The notes under the pieces are model-generated. The model saw only the letters and a program-made list of their open reading frames with translations. It ran no database searches and had not been told where the DNA came from. Positions 1 to 10,492 of a DNA stretch of 64,000 nucleotides are shown here, piece after piece; within the stretch, counting starts at the first letter, position 1; each line of letters opens with the position of its first letter. The position numbers and the translations under genes were made by a program. The stretch comes from Furcasterigmium furcatum (taxonomy: Eukaryota > Ascomycota > Sordariomycetes > Glomerellales > Plectosphaerellaceae), in NCBI GenBank assembly GCA_001599815.1, contig BCIA01000004.1, positions 498,862 through 562,861 on the forward strand, in the 5' to 3' direction.

Positions 1-1
1 G

Positions 2-205
2 GACTGCGTCGAGCGCAACGTCGGCAACTGCTGCGGCTACTACCCCATGTGCGCCAACGCGAGGGCCACGCTTCCCCATCCCTGCCCTGGCGGTGGTGCC
101 GGAGTGTGCGGCTGGCCGGCGATCGACTCCTGCAAGTGCGGATCCCAGGGAGGATGCATGTCTCTCCAGGGCGACAGGATCGTTCACGGATCGCAGTGGC
201 AGTAA
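2..205 (+). CDS. C-terminus of a cysteine-rich protein (5' truncated by window edge)
   Basis: An open frame enters from the left edge and ends at TAA 203-205, leaving 67 residues. It holds nine cysteines in pairs and clusters (NCCGYY, CKCGSQGGC) with Gly and Pro between them, the look of a disulfide-rich secreted fungal protein. The signal peptide, if any, lies outside the window. I recognise no family. The frame is short, so coding status rests on cysteine density and in-frame continuity only. The next gene is convergent and ends 57 bp away. Confidence 0.5.
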   Translation, partial: DCVERNVGNCCGYYPMCANARATLPHPCPGGGAGVCGWPAIDSCKCGSQGGCMSLQGDRIVHGSQWQ

Positions 206-262
206 AGGGCCGTTTGGATGAGGGTATCAATCAACAGAGACTGAAAAAATTCAATGCCACGT

Positions 263-2529
263 CTATGCCCATCCCATGCCGTAAAAGTCATCGCCTCCCA
301 CGTCCAGTGTGCCGGCGAGAAACTCGTCAAACCATCCCGCTTCCGTGACGGGGGACGAGAAGAGCGTGAGCCCTGGGAAGTCCCATTCGAATATGAACTG
401 CTCCGGGACGAATGACTCCAGGTCCTGCTGGCCGCTTGCCGCGCCGCCCTCCCGCCCGGGAGAGACGCGGCTCCTTGTCCCGGGCGTTCCGTCGAGGGCA
501 CGGCTATACTTGTCGATGCTCACCCGGACAAGCTGCAGATACGGACTGCTGGAGCTCGTCTTGCCTGCTTCCGCGTTCCCTCCATCGGCTTTGGTCAGCT
601 CGTCGAGCAGGGCCCTTCCCTTCTCGACAAGCCCGCGATTGGACTGCTGGTCGCCGTTCTCAGGGAGCAGGATGGATAGCTTGAGCAGGAGGAGGAAGCA
701 GAACGCGTTCTTCGCCCAGACGAAATCCATCGCGAATCGCAGGCCGGCGAGGTACTGCCGTGGCTCCGTGAGGATGATGTCGAGGTGCTCCCGCAGCGAG
801 TCCCTGGCCATGAGCAGCACCGTCTTCTGCGTGTGAGACATGGCGTCGACGTTTTCCACGCCCGAGGCCCGCACGGCACGGCAGAACGCCATGCTGTCCG
901 CCCAACAGCGCTGGACCGCGAGGTTGGGCGTCAGCCAGGGCATGTTCGGCCTGTGGCTGCGCTCGTAGATGCGCGCCCAGTCGTTGAACCACACCTCGAT
1001 GTCGATCTTGGCGTCCCGGACTAGGTCGAGGATCTCGTCGTCCTCGATGTTGGCCCCCGGCGACAGCGTCTCGTAGATCTTCACACGGAGCGCGTTCAGC
1101 TCAACCTGGGAGAAGAGGTACAGATCCATGTCCGTCGAGAAGGGGCTCTCCAGCAGGATCCTGGATCTCCGAGCGGCGCCGCGGAATCGGAAGGTCGGAA
1201 GATCTCCCGCGTCCACATGGAGGATGTGTCCCATGACGAGGAGGTGAAGCCACGTCCTGGCCTTTCGCATCAGTGTGGCATCATCTTCGAGGCCATCCTC
1301 GCTTGGCTCCAGGCGAGGCGCATCCTTCGCAATGCAACGGGCGCTCATGGTGTCGTACGCCTCGGGTAGCCCGATCTCGAAGGCCATCCGCGTGGCGATG
1401 GATATCAGCAGGGATCGTTCGGTAACGTAACACGCCCGCACGAGCAGAGCCTGTATCGTCTCGAGCGTGACTTTTGAAGGGGAAGTGATGGCCGCGTTCA
1501 GCATTCTCTGAGCGTGGAAACTCAACATGTGGCAGGGCCGCGAGTCCGCGCCGGTCAAGACACGGCACCCGATCGAACACATCGCCGCGAAGAGAAGGCT
1601 GCTGCGACACCTCACGTTCTCCATGGAGTCGTACGCCGGATCGAAGACGGGCACGAATCGATCGCAGCCCGAGAAGAAGGCGCCGAAGTAGGCCTGCGCG
1701 TCGGCGTGGGTGACGAGCCCGGCGTCGACGATGTCAAGGGCTGGTAGGCTTCCGGCTTCGAAGTGAGATCTCTTCCTTTTCTGCCCGATTGATAGGCCTG
1801 TGAGCTGCCATGAAGTTCCCGGCGAACCTGAGCTCGACATGGCTGCTGGTCGAGGAGGGTTGACTGGACCGCCAGTGAAGAATGTCTTGGCCGGCGAGGT
1901 TTGGGCGCTTCCGGCGCTTTCCTGGTCTCTGCCAGGGTGTTCTGGTAGAGGAGGGATTGGGATATCGGTGAGCGCATGTGTGGTTGAGTCCGGCCATGTG
2001 TGGACGGTCAGCGGCTCACTTGGCGGCGGAACTGGCTGGCGATTCCTGAGGAGGCCCAATTCCTTCTCTAGAGCTTCAATCTTGCTGTGGCAATCGAGCA
2101 TTGTTAGCGAAGAGACTTGCCAATTCCCAGGCCAGCGTGGTCTCACAGCTCATTCGCATCTTTCGGCCTCTCGACAAAGGTGCAGGTCTTCCGCAGGTTT
2201 CGGCATCTGCTCCGGTCAGCGGGATCACTTCACCCGGGCGAGACTCCAGGATACTTGCCGTGAGCAGGGGCGTTGGCCATCACATTTCACCTTGTATCCC
2301 AATTAGCTCTGATCTGCCTTCGCCTTGCTCGCAGAATATATTCAATACCTTTGAGAATCGACAAGCTCCGCATGCTTTCTGTGAAGGAGGCGGTCAGTTT
2401 GGGAGCACCCCCACCACCTCCTCAGCCGATGCCGCCGAGCCACATGCGGGGTCGATGACATACCGGGATTCTCTTCTTCCTTGCCCGAGGTGCATGCAGA
2501 GACTCTTCGTCGGTGAGCGACTCGTCCAT
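263..2529 (-). CDS. Zn2Cys6 transcription factor 1 with fungal regulatory (MHR) domain
   Basis: Rebuilt as five exons: 2529-2464, 2378-2349, 2290-2259, 2206-2147 and 2084-263, giving 669 aa with all phases closing. The DNA-binding cluster is split over exons 1-4. Cys25, 28, 35, 41, 44 and 51 give C-x2-C-x6-C-x5-C-x2-C-x6-C, preceded by a basic stretch (ARKKRIPKA). A short coiled-coil dimerisation helix follows (KIEALEKELGLLRNR), then a long helical domain of the fungal_trans class. Intron 3 must use a GC donor (GCAAGT, 2258) to keep Cys44. The gene runs toward the Cys-rich gene and lies beside a permease, so it may regulate that permease and the M20 gene; this is inference from position. A DNA-binding regulator in the nucleus is a safe call; the ligand is unknown. 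Confidence 0.9.
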
Positions 2530-3256
2530 CGTTGCCAGAATATGTCCCAGGGCCGTTGCAGAATGGAGAGCAGCTCAGTTGAGTGGGCTAGAGGAGGTTG
2601 AAAACTGGCTGATCCAACCCGTGAGCCGCCCTAGACTCGGAGTTTTCGGGGTGCATATGCCGACGCATAGCGAAGTTGTCGGGGATACCCCCGAGACGGT
2701 GGAGAACCTCGTGCGGAGAATCGCCAGTTGGGCGGGGATTTCATGGGGTCGTGATGCCTGGGGAAGGGCGCTAGAGGGGACTAGCAACGTAACGGCGAGG
2801 ACCTTGCGTTGGGCGAAGCCTGTCAAGGGACTTTCGTGGGGGGAGGACTGCCCTCTGTGCATAGATGGTCACAGCCCTGCCATGATCCAGTCTTCATATT
2901 GCGGCTCTACACGTGGGCCGGGAAAGGGATTGCAGTGCTGGGGAGAAGAGGAACAAATCATCCAAGGTTCAGGTCGAGCCTAAGATGGGTGTGCCATAGA
3001 CTTCACGATCTCGAGAGACGACAGTTCCCCACGAGAGAGAAATTTAGATAGGGGCTCACTGAGCTGGCGATAATGAACAATGATAGCAGTCAACCTGTAC
3101 TTATCAATTCAATAGCTGACTGAATAGGGGATTCTGTATCTACCCCCGGGTCCGAGAAACTAGCATCGCCAGGCCGTCCCAGGGTCCCGAGCTGATGCTG
3201 TCCGAACCAGCCTCAGCCTCATGTCCAAATATCCCATCCAGAACGAAACAAACTAC
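2530..3256. promoter_or_regulatory. Intergenic: regulator 1 upstream region and permease 3' flank
   Basis: This 727-bp gap lies between the ATG of regulator 1 and the stop of permease 1. Short frames on both strands lack coding character or splice support. It presumably holds the promoter of regulator 1 and the permease terminator; no specific motif is evident. Confidence 0.4.
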
Positions 3257-5301
3257 CTAGTACACGTAGATGAAGTCCTCGTTCTTCATGTCCGTGATAT
3301 CATCGAATCCCCGCTCGCCCACATGCTCATCGCTGGCCTGGTTCAGGATATCATCGTCGTTCTCCATGACGCGGTTGTCGGCCATACTCATATCCACGAT
3401 GTGCTCGGGCTTGCCGACAGCCACGCGCTTGCGAGCCTGGCGCTTGTTGAGGATCTTGATCAGCAGCATGCCGCCCGCGAACAGGAGGGCGAGGATGATG
3501 AAGAGGATCAGGTTCGCCGTCAGGCCGCGGGTGTAGCGGGGCGCCTCCGACGGGCGGAACAGGAGGGGCCCGAGGATGTTGCCGGCGTTGGAGGCGATGA
3601 AGATCATGGCCGTCGTGACCTTGCGCTTGGTGTCGCCGCCCGTGTTCTGCCCCGACCACGAGTAGATCAGGGGCGAGATGCCCGGATACACGGAGATGAT
3701 GTAGTAGCCGAAGAGGAGCACTGCCTGGTCGCTCTTCTCGCGCCCGACGGCGAGGAGGATCGAGCACCCGGCAATGGGGCAGAGGCAGAGCAGGATCAGG
3801 ACCGGGGCCTTCATCTTGATGCGGTCGGACAGCCAGGCGCCGCCGAGGGTGGCGATCATCTGGACGGCGCCGAAGGGCATGTTGAAGAGGATCGTGGTGA
3901 AGCGGTCGAAGCCGAAAGACTCGATGATGAGGGGGCCGAATGTGGAAATGCCACCGCTGGGAACACTGTACATCGCTCGTTAGTTTTGACGTTTGAGCAT
4001 CTGGTCTGAAGGCGCACTCACGAGATGACGAAGATGGAGCAGAACCAAAGCCACGTCTTAGGGTCGATCATGGCCTCCTTAACATGATCCCACTTCCACA
4101 CGCCAGAGCCCACACCTTGCTGGTTCATGCGGAGACGCTCGACGGCAATGAGCTTGTCTTCGCCCTTGAGGAACTTAGCCGTCATGGGAGAGTCCGGCAT
4201 CCAGATGCTAGAGACACGTGAGAATCCGAACTGAACGGCTCGGGACTTGAGGGAACCCACAACATGACCACGGCCCAGCCAACGGTGATGGCTCCGCAGA
4301 AAAGAAAGATGACCTGGTAAGAGTGCAGAGTGTCGGATTGGACGTGTCCAAGGCCGTACGACAGAAGACTTCCGAGCTATTTCGCGGTTGGTCAGTTCGG
4401 TCCTTGGGTCAGACTTCGGGCAGTAGAAGGAACACTCACAATGTTAACAACGCCCAGCATGGCATACTAAATGGCGGAGACGGTTAGTTATTGTTTCAAA
4501 AGCAGAGTAGGAAGGAGGACTAACCCAACTGGCGTTCCTAACAGTCTGCTCTCTCCGGCGATACCACATTTGCACAATGGCAATAAAAGTAGGGGCTATT
4601 CAAGCGATTTGCGCGTCAGCAAGCAGAATTTCGAGGTGTAGAACAAAACGCCCAGATGATACTGGATGCAACTCACCAACAGACGCCTCGAACATGCCGA
4701 GGAGGAATCGAGCAGCCATCAACCCGCCAAAGTTGTGCCCGGCCGTCATGCCGCAGAGCACGGCGCCCCAGCAGAAGACCATGACGGAGATGAACTTGCC
4801 GATGGGGAATCGGACAAGACTGTAAGCGACGAGGGGCTGGAAGACAAGCTGCGCGACGTAGATGATGGAGCCGAGCCAGGAGAACTGGTCCCCGACGAGG
4901 TTCGCATCCCTGATGAGACCGAAGACGGCGGCATAGGAGAGGGTGTTCTTGTCGAGGGACTGCAGGCAGTAAACGACACTGAGAATACCTGTTAGCTGCT
5001 GTTCAAGAGGCTGCGGGGACCGCTGGTGGCAAGGGACTCACCAGAGAAGGGGCAAGAGTCTCCAGTCGATGATGCTGAGGACACGGCGGTTGTTGGCTCG
5101 CGTGACAACGACCTGGTGGTCCGCTTCCTTGAGGAACTGCGCGGCCTTGTCCGTCAGAACATTCTTGGAGGGCGCGGCCTCGACAGCGTCCGGGTCGGAG
5201 ACATGCTGGCTCCGGGGCTTGGCTTCGATGTCATGTTGGGTTTGAGTGGCTTCGAGCTGAATGCCCTCCGGGGCGGCGGCGTCCTTGTTGGCATCAGCCA
5301 T
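3257..5301 (-). CDS. MFS permease 1, DAL5/allantoate-permease-like (ACS family)
   Basis: Seven exons: 5301-5042, 4978-4677, 4595-4525, 4466-4440, 4376-4261, 4207-4022 and 3965-3257, giving 556 aa with phases closing. The protein is a 12-helix major facilitator of the anion:cation symporter type. It shows a soluble N-tail, the LQSLDKNTLSYAAVFGL first helix, the LPDSP-like central-loop motif (MPDSPMTAKFL), IAVERLRMNQ before helix 7, and NILGPLLFRPSEAPRYTRG near the end, all typical of fungal allantoate/ureidosuccinate permease relatives. It acts at the plasma membrane; the substrate is probably a small carboxylate or ureide (family knowledge). An alternative ATG five codons upstream (5316) is possible. 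It sits between regulator 1 and an M20 hydrolase, suggesting import of that enzyme's substrate. Confidence 0.9.
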
Positions 5302-6203
5302 GATGAAGTAGTGCAAGGTTCAATGTTTCCAACAGACAGAAGATGATGAAAGACGCGGTTGGCAGAAGACAGGGTCGATGGAGAGAAAAGGGGCGATGAT
5401 CATCGATATATACGCTCCTACTTCTGCCTCACCAAGTGGACGGGCTTAGACTCTGTTTCCCCATGGGGGCCTGGTTTGAGTCCGCGGGGAAATGACTCGG
5501 GAATGAGCTGGACATTGTTAGTTCGGGTCGAATTGTCGGTCTTGGGCACTTTTGTCCGATTGTCGTTCGATGTCGGGATCCATTACCAGTGCTCCGTGGG
5601 GCTCTTGGGCATGGGATCCATGGATGCGCTTTGAGCCGATGAGCCGGTTCAAGAGCCGAGGGCAATTGAGATGTGCTCAGTTTGTTCGACTTGTTCACTT
5701 CGGTGATGATGTATCATAAGGAGCAAATTATCGTTAAACCCCACGCCTTTTTTCCAGAATCGCGATGTTCTCTCGGTGCACTAGAAAAGTAGTTGAGGGC
5801 ACTGACTGTTCGATGACGGGTGTCGTTGGCCCAAAACTGCCAAGATCTGCGAATAGCGCCCACGTTGCCGGGCAAGGATCGGAGTTGGCCGGCTTTGTCC
5901 GATGCGCTCCAACAGAGACAAGGCGCGAACTTGGGTGCGACTCAGGCTCCTGCAGCAGTTGCCGGACTAGTGATTGAGGAGCAGATGATCCCCGATTCCC
6001 CTTCGCGGAGTGAGTTGGATGCCCGCGGCGGCGTTCGTCGTAGTATCCGACAGCTGCTCTTCGCTCGTCACGAGTTCGCACAGAACGGCATCGGGTTCGG
6101 TTCTCTGACACGCCGTCGAGGCACCTGAAGCGATGTTCGCTTGTGCTTCCTTTCTATGTATACTTGGGAGGCAGTGAAGTAATACAATAAGCATACCTTC
6201 CTT
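5302..6203. promoter_or_regulatory. Permease 1 upstream region / M20 gene 3' flank
   Basis: This 902-bp gap lies between two minus-strand genes. It should contain the permease promoter (near 5302-5800) and the M20 terminator. Several short frames overlap here in all phases, and none shows domain similarity or splice sites. No repeat is visible. Confidence 0.35.
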
Positions 6204-7559
6204 CTATCTCCTCGCCTTGTCAGCCTCAAAGTCGTCCCTGACGCGCAGCGCAAACGCCTCGTCGTGCAGAACCCTCCATGCGGTCGCCGCCAGTCCCGTT
6301 GCCGCTTGCAGCGTGGGATCGATCGCCTCGGCAGCACCTGCAGCTCTCGCGAAACCCGGCCCGTGGATGTTGTCCCCCTCGCGGATAGGGATGCAGAAGT
6401 TGGGATGGATGGACGGGCACGCATAGCTGACATTGCCCATGTCCGTCCCGAACCCTCCAAAGTCCTTCTCTCTGAGATCACAGTAGAAATCGCTGCCAAA
6501 GTCCCTCGCCATGGCGCCGCTGAACTCTTCGCACATGGCCTCGTTCGGCCTCAGCTCTGCGTAGACCTCTCCCTCGTCAACAAAGCTGACCTCGCAACCT
6601 GTTGCCAGCGCAGCACCCGCGAAGCACTTGCGCACGCGCGCTGTGAGGGCCACGGTCTCGGCCAATGTCGCCGTTCGAATGCCAACCTCCATAGAGGTGG
6701 TCGCCGGGATGATGTTGCTCTGCGTTCCGCCCTCGCGAACGACGAGGTTGACCCGGTCTGTCGGGCGCAGTTGCTGCCGGAGCATACTCACGGCGCTGTA
6801 TGACAACGCGGCGGCATCGAGCGCGTTGACGCCCACCCATGGCATCGCGCCCGCGTGCGCGGCCTTGCCGGTGAAAACGACCCCGAAGCGCCCTGCAGCG
6901 GTACATGTGCCATATGCTATGCCAGCCAGCGGCGCCGCCGAGGAAGCAGTGGTTCGGCCCAGCGCTGGAGGGGTGGGGTGGGCCATGAGGGCAGCGTCGA
7001 CGGCGGCGAATGCTCCCGCGTCCAGGAGCTTGATCTTTCCACCACCGCCCTCCTCAGCGGGGCAGCCAAGCAGTCGAACTCGGCCGGGTAGGCCAGAAGA
7101 CTTGAGGGCTGCGATGACGCCGAGGAAGGCTGCTACGGCGGCTGTGGCAATAAGATTATGCCCGCACGCATGCCCGATGTCGGGAAGGGCGTCGTACTCG
7201 GCACATATGACGACGAGGCGGCCACCCGAGCCATGCTCAGCGACGAAGGAGGTCTCAAGGCCATACGCGTGTGGAGTGACGCTGAAGTCCCAAGACTGTA
7301 GGAGGTTGGTGATGGCATCGTGGGCCTTGTGCTCCTTGTAGCAGAGCTCCGGGTTGCTGTGGATCTTGATGCTATCAGCGATCAGGATGTCCGAGAACAT
7401 GGAAAGACATACCAGGGAACAAAGCTGTTCAAGTGGTTCTTTTGCATCTTGGATCGCCTCTGAGATGCACTTAATTTCCAGAGAGCATCCGGTCTTTCGA
7501 GCTTCTTGGATATGAGCTTGGTTGGCTTGGTGCGATGGGACGGAGTCGAGGACGGCCAT
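6204..7559 (-). CDS. M20 family metallo-amidohydrolase (M20D-like)
   Basis: The open frame encodes 451 aa. A 48-nt stop-free intron is likely at 7412-7365 (GTATGT donor, CTGAT branch, AAG acceptor), which would give 435 aa and the expected N-terminus ending in IHSNPELCYKEHKAH. Metal-site motifs of the family are present: DIGHACGHN near residue 131, PAEEGGGGK near 168 (catalytic Glu pair), the dimerisation-domain AHAGAMPW, GTDMGNVS, and the terminal HGPGFA. The family hydrolyses amide bonds of N-acyl amino acids, dipeptides or carbamoyl compounds with two metal ions. No signal peptide is visible, so it is probably cytosolic. With the neighbouring DAL5-like permease it could release an amino compound from an imported conjugate (inference). 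Confidence 0.88.
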   Translation of the reverse strand: MAVLDSVPSHQANQAHIQEARKTGCSLEIKCISEAIQDAKEPLEQLCSLVCLSMFSDILIADSIKIHSNPELCYKEHKAHDAITNLLQSWDFSVTPHAYGLETSFVAEHGSGGRLVVICAEYDALPDIGHACGHNLIATAAVAAFLGVIAALKSSGLPGRVRLLGCPAEEGGGGKIKLLDAGAFAAVDAALMAHPTPPALGRTTASSAAPLAGIAYGTCTAAGRFGVVFTGKAAHAGAMPWVGVNALDAAALSYSAVSMLRQQLRPTDRVNLVVREGGTQSNIIPATTSMEVGIRTATLAETVALTARVRKCFAGAALATGCEVSFVDEGEVYAELRPNEAMCEEFSGAMARDFGSDFYCDLREKDFGGFGTDMGNVSYACPSIHPNFCIPIREGDNIHGPGFARAAGAAEAIDPTLQAATGLAATAWRVLHDEAFALRVRDDFEADKARR

Positions 7560-7994
7560 CTTGGACGCGAAACTTGGCGGTTGGATTTGGCAAAAGCTCG
7601 TGGCAGTTTTCTACATGCAAACGGCAGCGAAGATTAAATACAAAGCTTATCTTGTTTGCGCTGGCCAACGCCATTTTGAAGGTCGGGCACGGGTACCGGG
7701 GCAATTCATTTCACGACGATCGACGCTACTTCGAGGGGTTCATGGTCATGAAATTCCGCAGACTTCCGATCGTCTAGGTCGTCAACATCGTTTACGCTGC
7801 GGGGTCTGTTCTTCATCGGACCGGACTCCAGAAGGGCGCGAAAGTGGCCGTGTTCGCCGGGGGTCATGCCCGTCCCGGAAACGATCGATGTATTTATGCT
7901 ATACATTACCTCACTATTTGATGATATCATCTACCTTACTGGAGGTCTTCTCGTCCCCACGGGGTAGACGGGGAGTGTCACTGCCTGCCGCTCC
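7560..7994. promoter_or_regulatory. M20 gene upstream region / regulator 2 3' flank
   Basis: A 435-bp gap between minus-strand genes. No coding frame is supported. It presumably holds the M20 promoter and the terminator of regulator 2. Confidence 0.35.
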
Positions 7995-9857
7995 TTATCG
8001 CAGGCCACGATCGAAAGCCAAGTCATGCACTTCCCAGATGTCGACCGGGCACCCTCCACCCCCGTCATCCCGAAAAATACTACTGAGCGCATTCCGTTTC
8101 CAAGGGCTAAGCTTGCCCATGATCCAGTCCCTGTGGATGGGGTCTTTACTTTCCACTGCCGCGATGAGCAACGTACCCTGGAGGTCCCGCACGCCAACAT
8201 GTCTCGTGACGCGTCTGATCGCCCCCAGTAGGGCAGAGAGTGTCGCCGTGATGATATCGCTGCAGGCCCCCACCAGTCTGTGATAGCACAGCTTCCAACT
8301 GTAGTAGTTGGCTACAACTGTGGCAGCGGCGTCGAGCATCCCATGATGCAGGCGCGTATCGGGTGATTCTGGCATCGCAGCCATCTTCATAATAGTTGCA
8401 TATTTCTGAATCGCTGCGCTTAGCATCACGCCCTCTTCTCTCAGGGTCAAAGCCGGGGGAGAAACATACCACCTCCATCAATGCCATCTTCCTCTCGATG
8501 CTTGGAGATCCGTCCGCGTGGGCGAGGAGCAAAGCCCTTGAGCGGCTCAGCTCTGTGATGTCGAATCGCAACTCCATAATCTCAACGTGCATATCGGGGA
8601 ACTGCGCCATCAGTACGTCTTTTAGTAGTTGATCATCCGGGTAACGGTCCCCCCAGCCGAGTGCGAGGGCAGGCCGCGACAACTCCCATATATCCCTGAC
8701 GATGTAATTCTGGCCGTGGAAGTACCGCGCTACATCACCAGCGCAGCCATACGCCGAGGCGAAGACATCCTCCTTGTATATCCAGAAAAGGAGGCGGCAA
8801 AGCAAGGCTCGCAGTGCAGGGGTGGGTGCTATGGATGTGGCAGGCAGCAGGGAGGGTGCGTCTGTGAGGCTGTCCACTATCGCAAAGGCTTGGAGATACT
8901 GCAGTACTGTCTGGCTGAGGTTATCGAGAGCAGAACGGTCGAGAACATGTTGCTGGGTGAGATAGGCGTACTGCAGGTAGAAGGTGGCGAGGTTTTCTAC
9001 GTGGTCGAAGGGCTTGGAGAGCGATATCGTGTCTCGGAAGGCCGCCGAGCCGCTGGAGAAGTGGCTGCGGATGAGCGCCCGTCGCCGTTCTACCGAGATG
9101 TCCCGACAATCGGTCCTCGAATCAAGGTCGTTGAGAGACACGGCAAGTGCGCAGTGTACGGCCATGGCGCTGTAGGACGCCTTGTGCAGCAGCAGTCCCG
9201 GAAAAGACCACGGAGCCTCTTTGAGGGTTTGACCCTCGGCAAACACGGTCTGGAAGTGCCTCAGAGCGTGATGCTCTTCCCGGCTCAGCACCAGTGCGTT
9301 CGGGAGAGGAATGTGATCAGCTGAGAGCGGCGGCGACGGTGATTGCGTGTTTTGCCACACGCAGTCTGCCAGCGTTGTGTTGAATGGTGACGAGGTCGCG
9401 AGGGCCTCGAAGCTGTTCCAGTCGAGCAGCGTATCGGCACCGAGAAGCCCCTCTTGGCTTGCAACACTGTTGTCGCCAGAGATTCTCGATGGTCCATCGA
9501 AAAGCGGGCAGACCTCGTCGTCTGTGCTCATAGAAGAAGATGGGTTCTTCTCCCTGGGTCTCAGTGGCCTGGAGGACTCCGAGGGGGCTGGTGAAAGGTC
9601 AGGGGCCTGGGTCACTCTCCTCGGCGTGGCTTGCTGGCAACTTAGTCCCAGACGTTCGCAGCGTCTGCAGACAGGAAAGCGCTCGTCGCATTTCACGTGC
9701 TTCGACCTGCATGTCATGCAGCCTGTAAGTCGCCGCTTGGTCAGTCCTTGTGGGAGCGGCACTGTCTTCGTCACGTACCAAGCCTCGACCGGCCGCCACG
9801 ATTGGTTCGTTTCTTGGCTTTCTGCGCAGACCCTTGGGGCGCTGTCTCTATCGGCAT
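7995..9857 (-). CDS. Zn2Cys6 transcription factor 2
   Basis: Three exons: 9857-9779, 9722-8470 and 8405-7995, giving 580 aa with phases closing. I chose ATG 9857 because splicing of the 56-nt intron 1 yields a basic leader (KKRTNRGGRSRLG) joined directly to the zinc cluster Cys28, 31, 38, 45, 48 and 55. The unspliced frame starting at 9942 gives an implausible leader. The remainder is a helical fungal-specific regulatory domain (ARYFHGQNY, the LALGWGDRYPDDQLLK region) of the type found in sterol/secondary-metabolism regulators. Exon 3 carries a conserved-looking C-terminal helical segment (AAATVVANYYSWKLCYHRLVG). It is divergent from MFS permease 2 across 635 bp, so it is a candidate regulator of that permease. 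Confidence 0.88.
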
Positions 9858-10492
9858 GTTGACGACAGGAGCGCGCGTGACCCCGAGTGGCTAGGATGCT
9901 GTCGTGTGTTGTCTCGGCCGTGCCCGCGTGGATCGTTAACACGGACGACGAGCAGCCATGGATGGAAAGAGTTGAGGTTTAAGAGCGGGGCACAGCAGCC
10001 GAGGTCAAGAGCCGAAGACACCGAGTTGCTCGTCTCTGTCGTCGGTCGCCTCCGTCGTCTCCATCGTCTACATCGTCTAATCGTCCAATCATGCTGCATG
10101 CTGCGAGCGATTCGGAGTGCGCTCGCGCGACGCCACTCTAACTTGGTAGGCCCCTAGTCCATGATAGTCATCTAGTCGTTCCAGCAGGCCGTCGCAACCT
10201 TCCGCTGCCTAGACTGTAAGTCCAGAGGCGTGTGGTAGCGTCTTCCCACCTGCGTGTTGCATGGATGCACCGATCTCCCCGCAATTCCCCCCCAAATCCG
10301 CCGCGTGGAATTCCTACTGAGGTGGTCGTGACTCTGAATGGCGATAAGCCTCGGAGCAGTTTTGGGGTTTATAAAGTGAAGACAGGTTGCTCATCCTACT
10401 CTTCTCACCACCCAACCGTTCTCCAGCGCATTCCACGGTGCATATCGATTTTAGCCCACGCAAGCAAGTGTACTCGACAGTCTCCAGCAACT
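9858..10492. promoter_or_regulatory. Divergent promoter: regulator 2 (-) and MFS permease 2 (+)
   Basis: The 635-bp region is bounded by two ATGs facing outward. It contains a TCGTC/CATCGTC-rich stretch near 10035-10085 and pyrimidine-rich DNA before the permease ATG. No perfect CGG palindrome was found by eye. Confidence 0.5.

Noticed and set aside
9722..9942. Start of regulator 2 at ATG 9942 with an unspliced leader
   Set aside because: The leader has no basic region and ignores a good 56-nt intron. ATG 9857 plus splicing gives the expected basic leader and zinc cluster.
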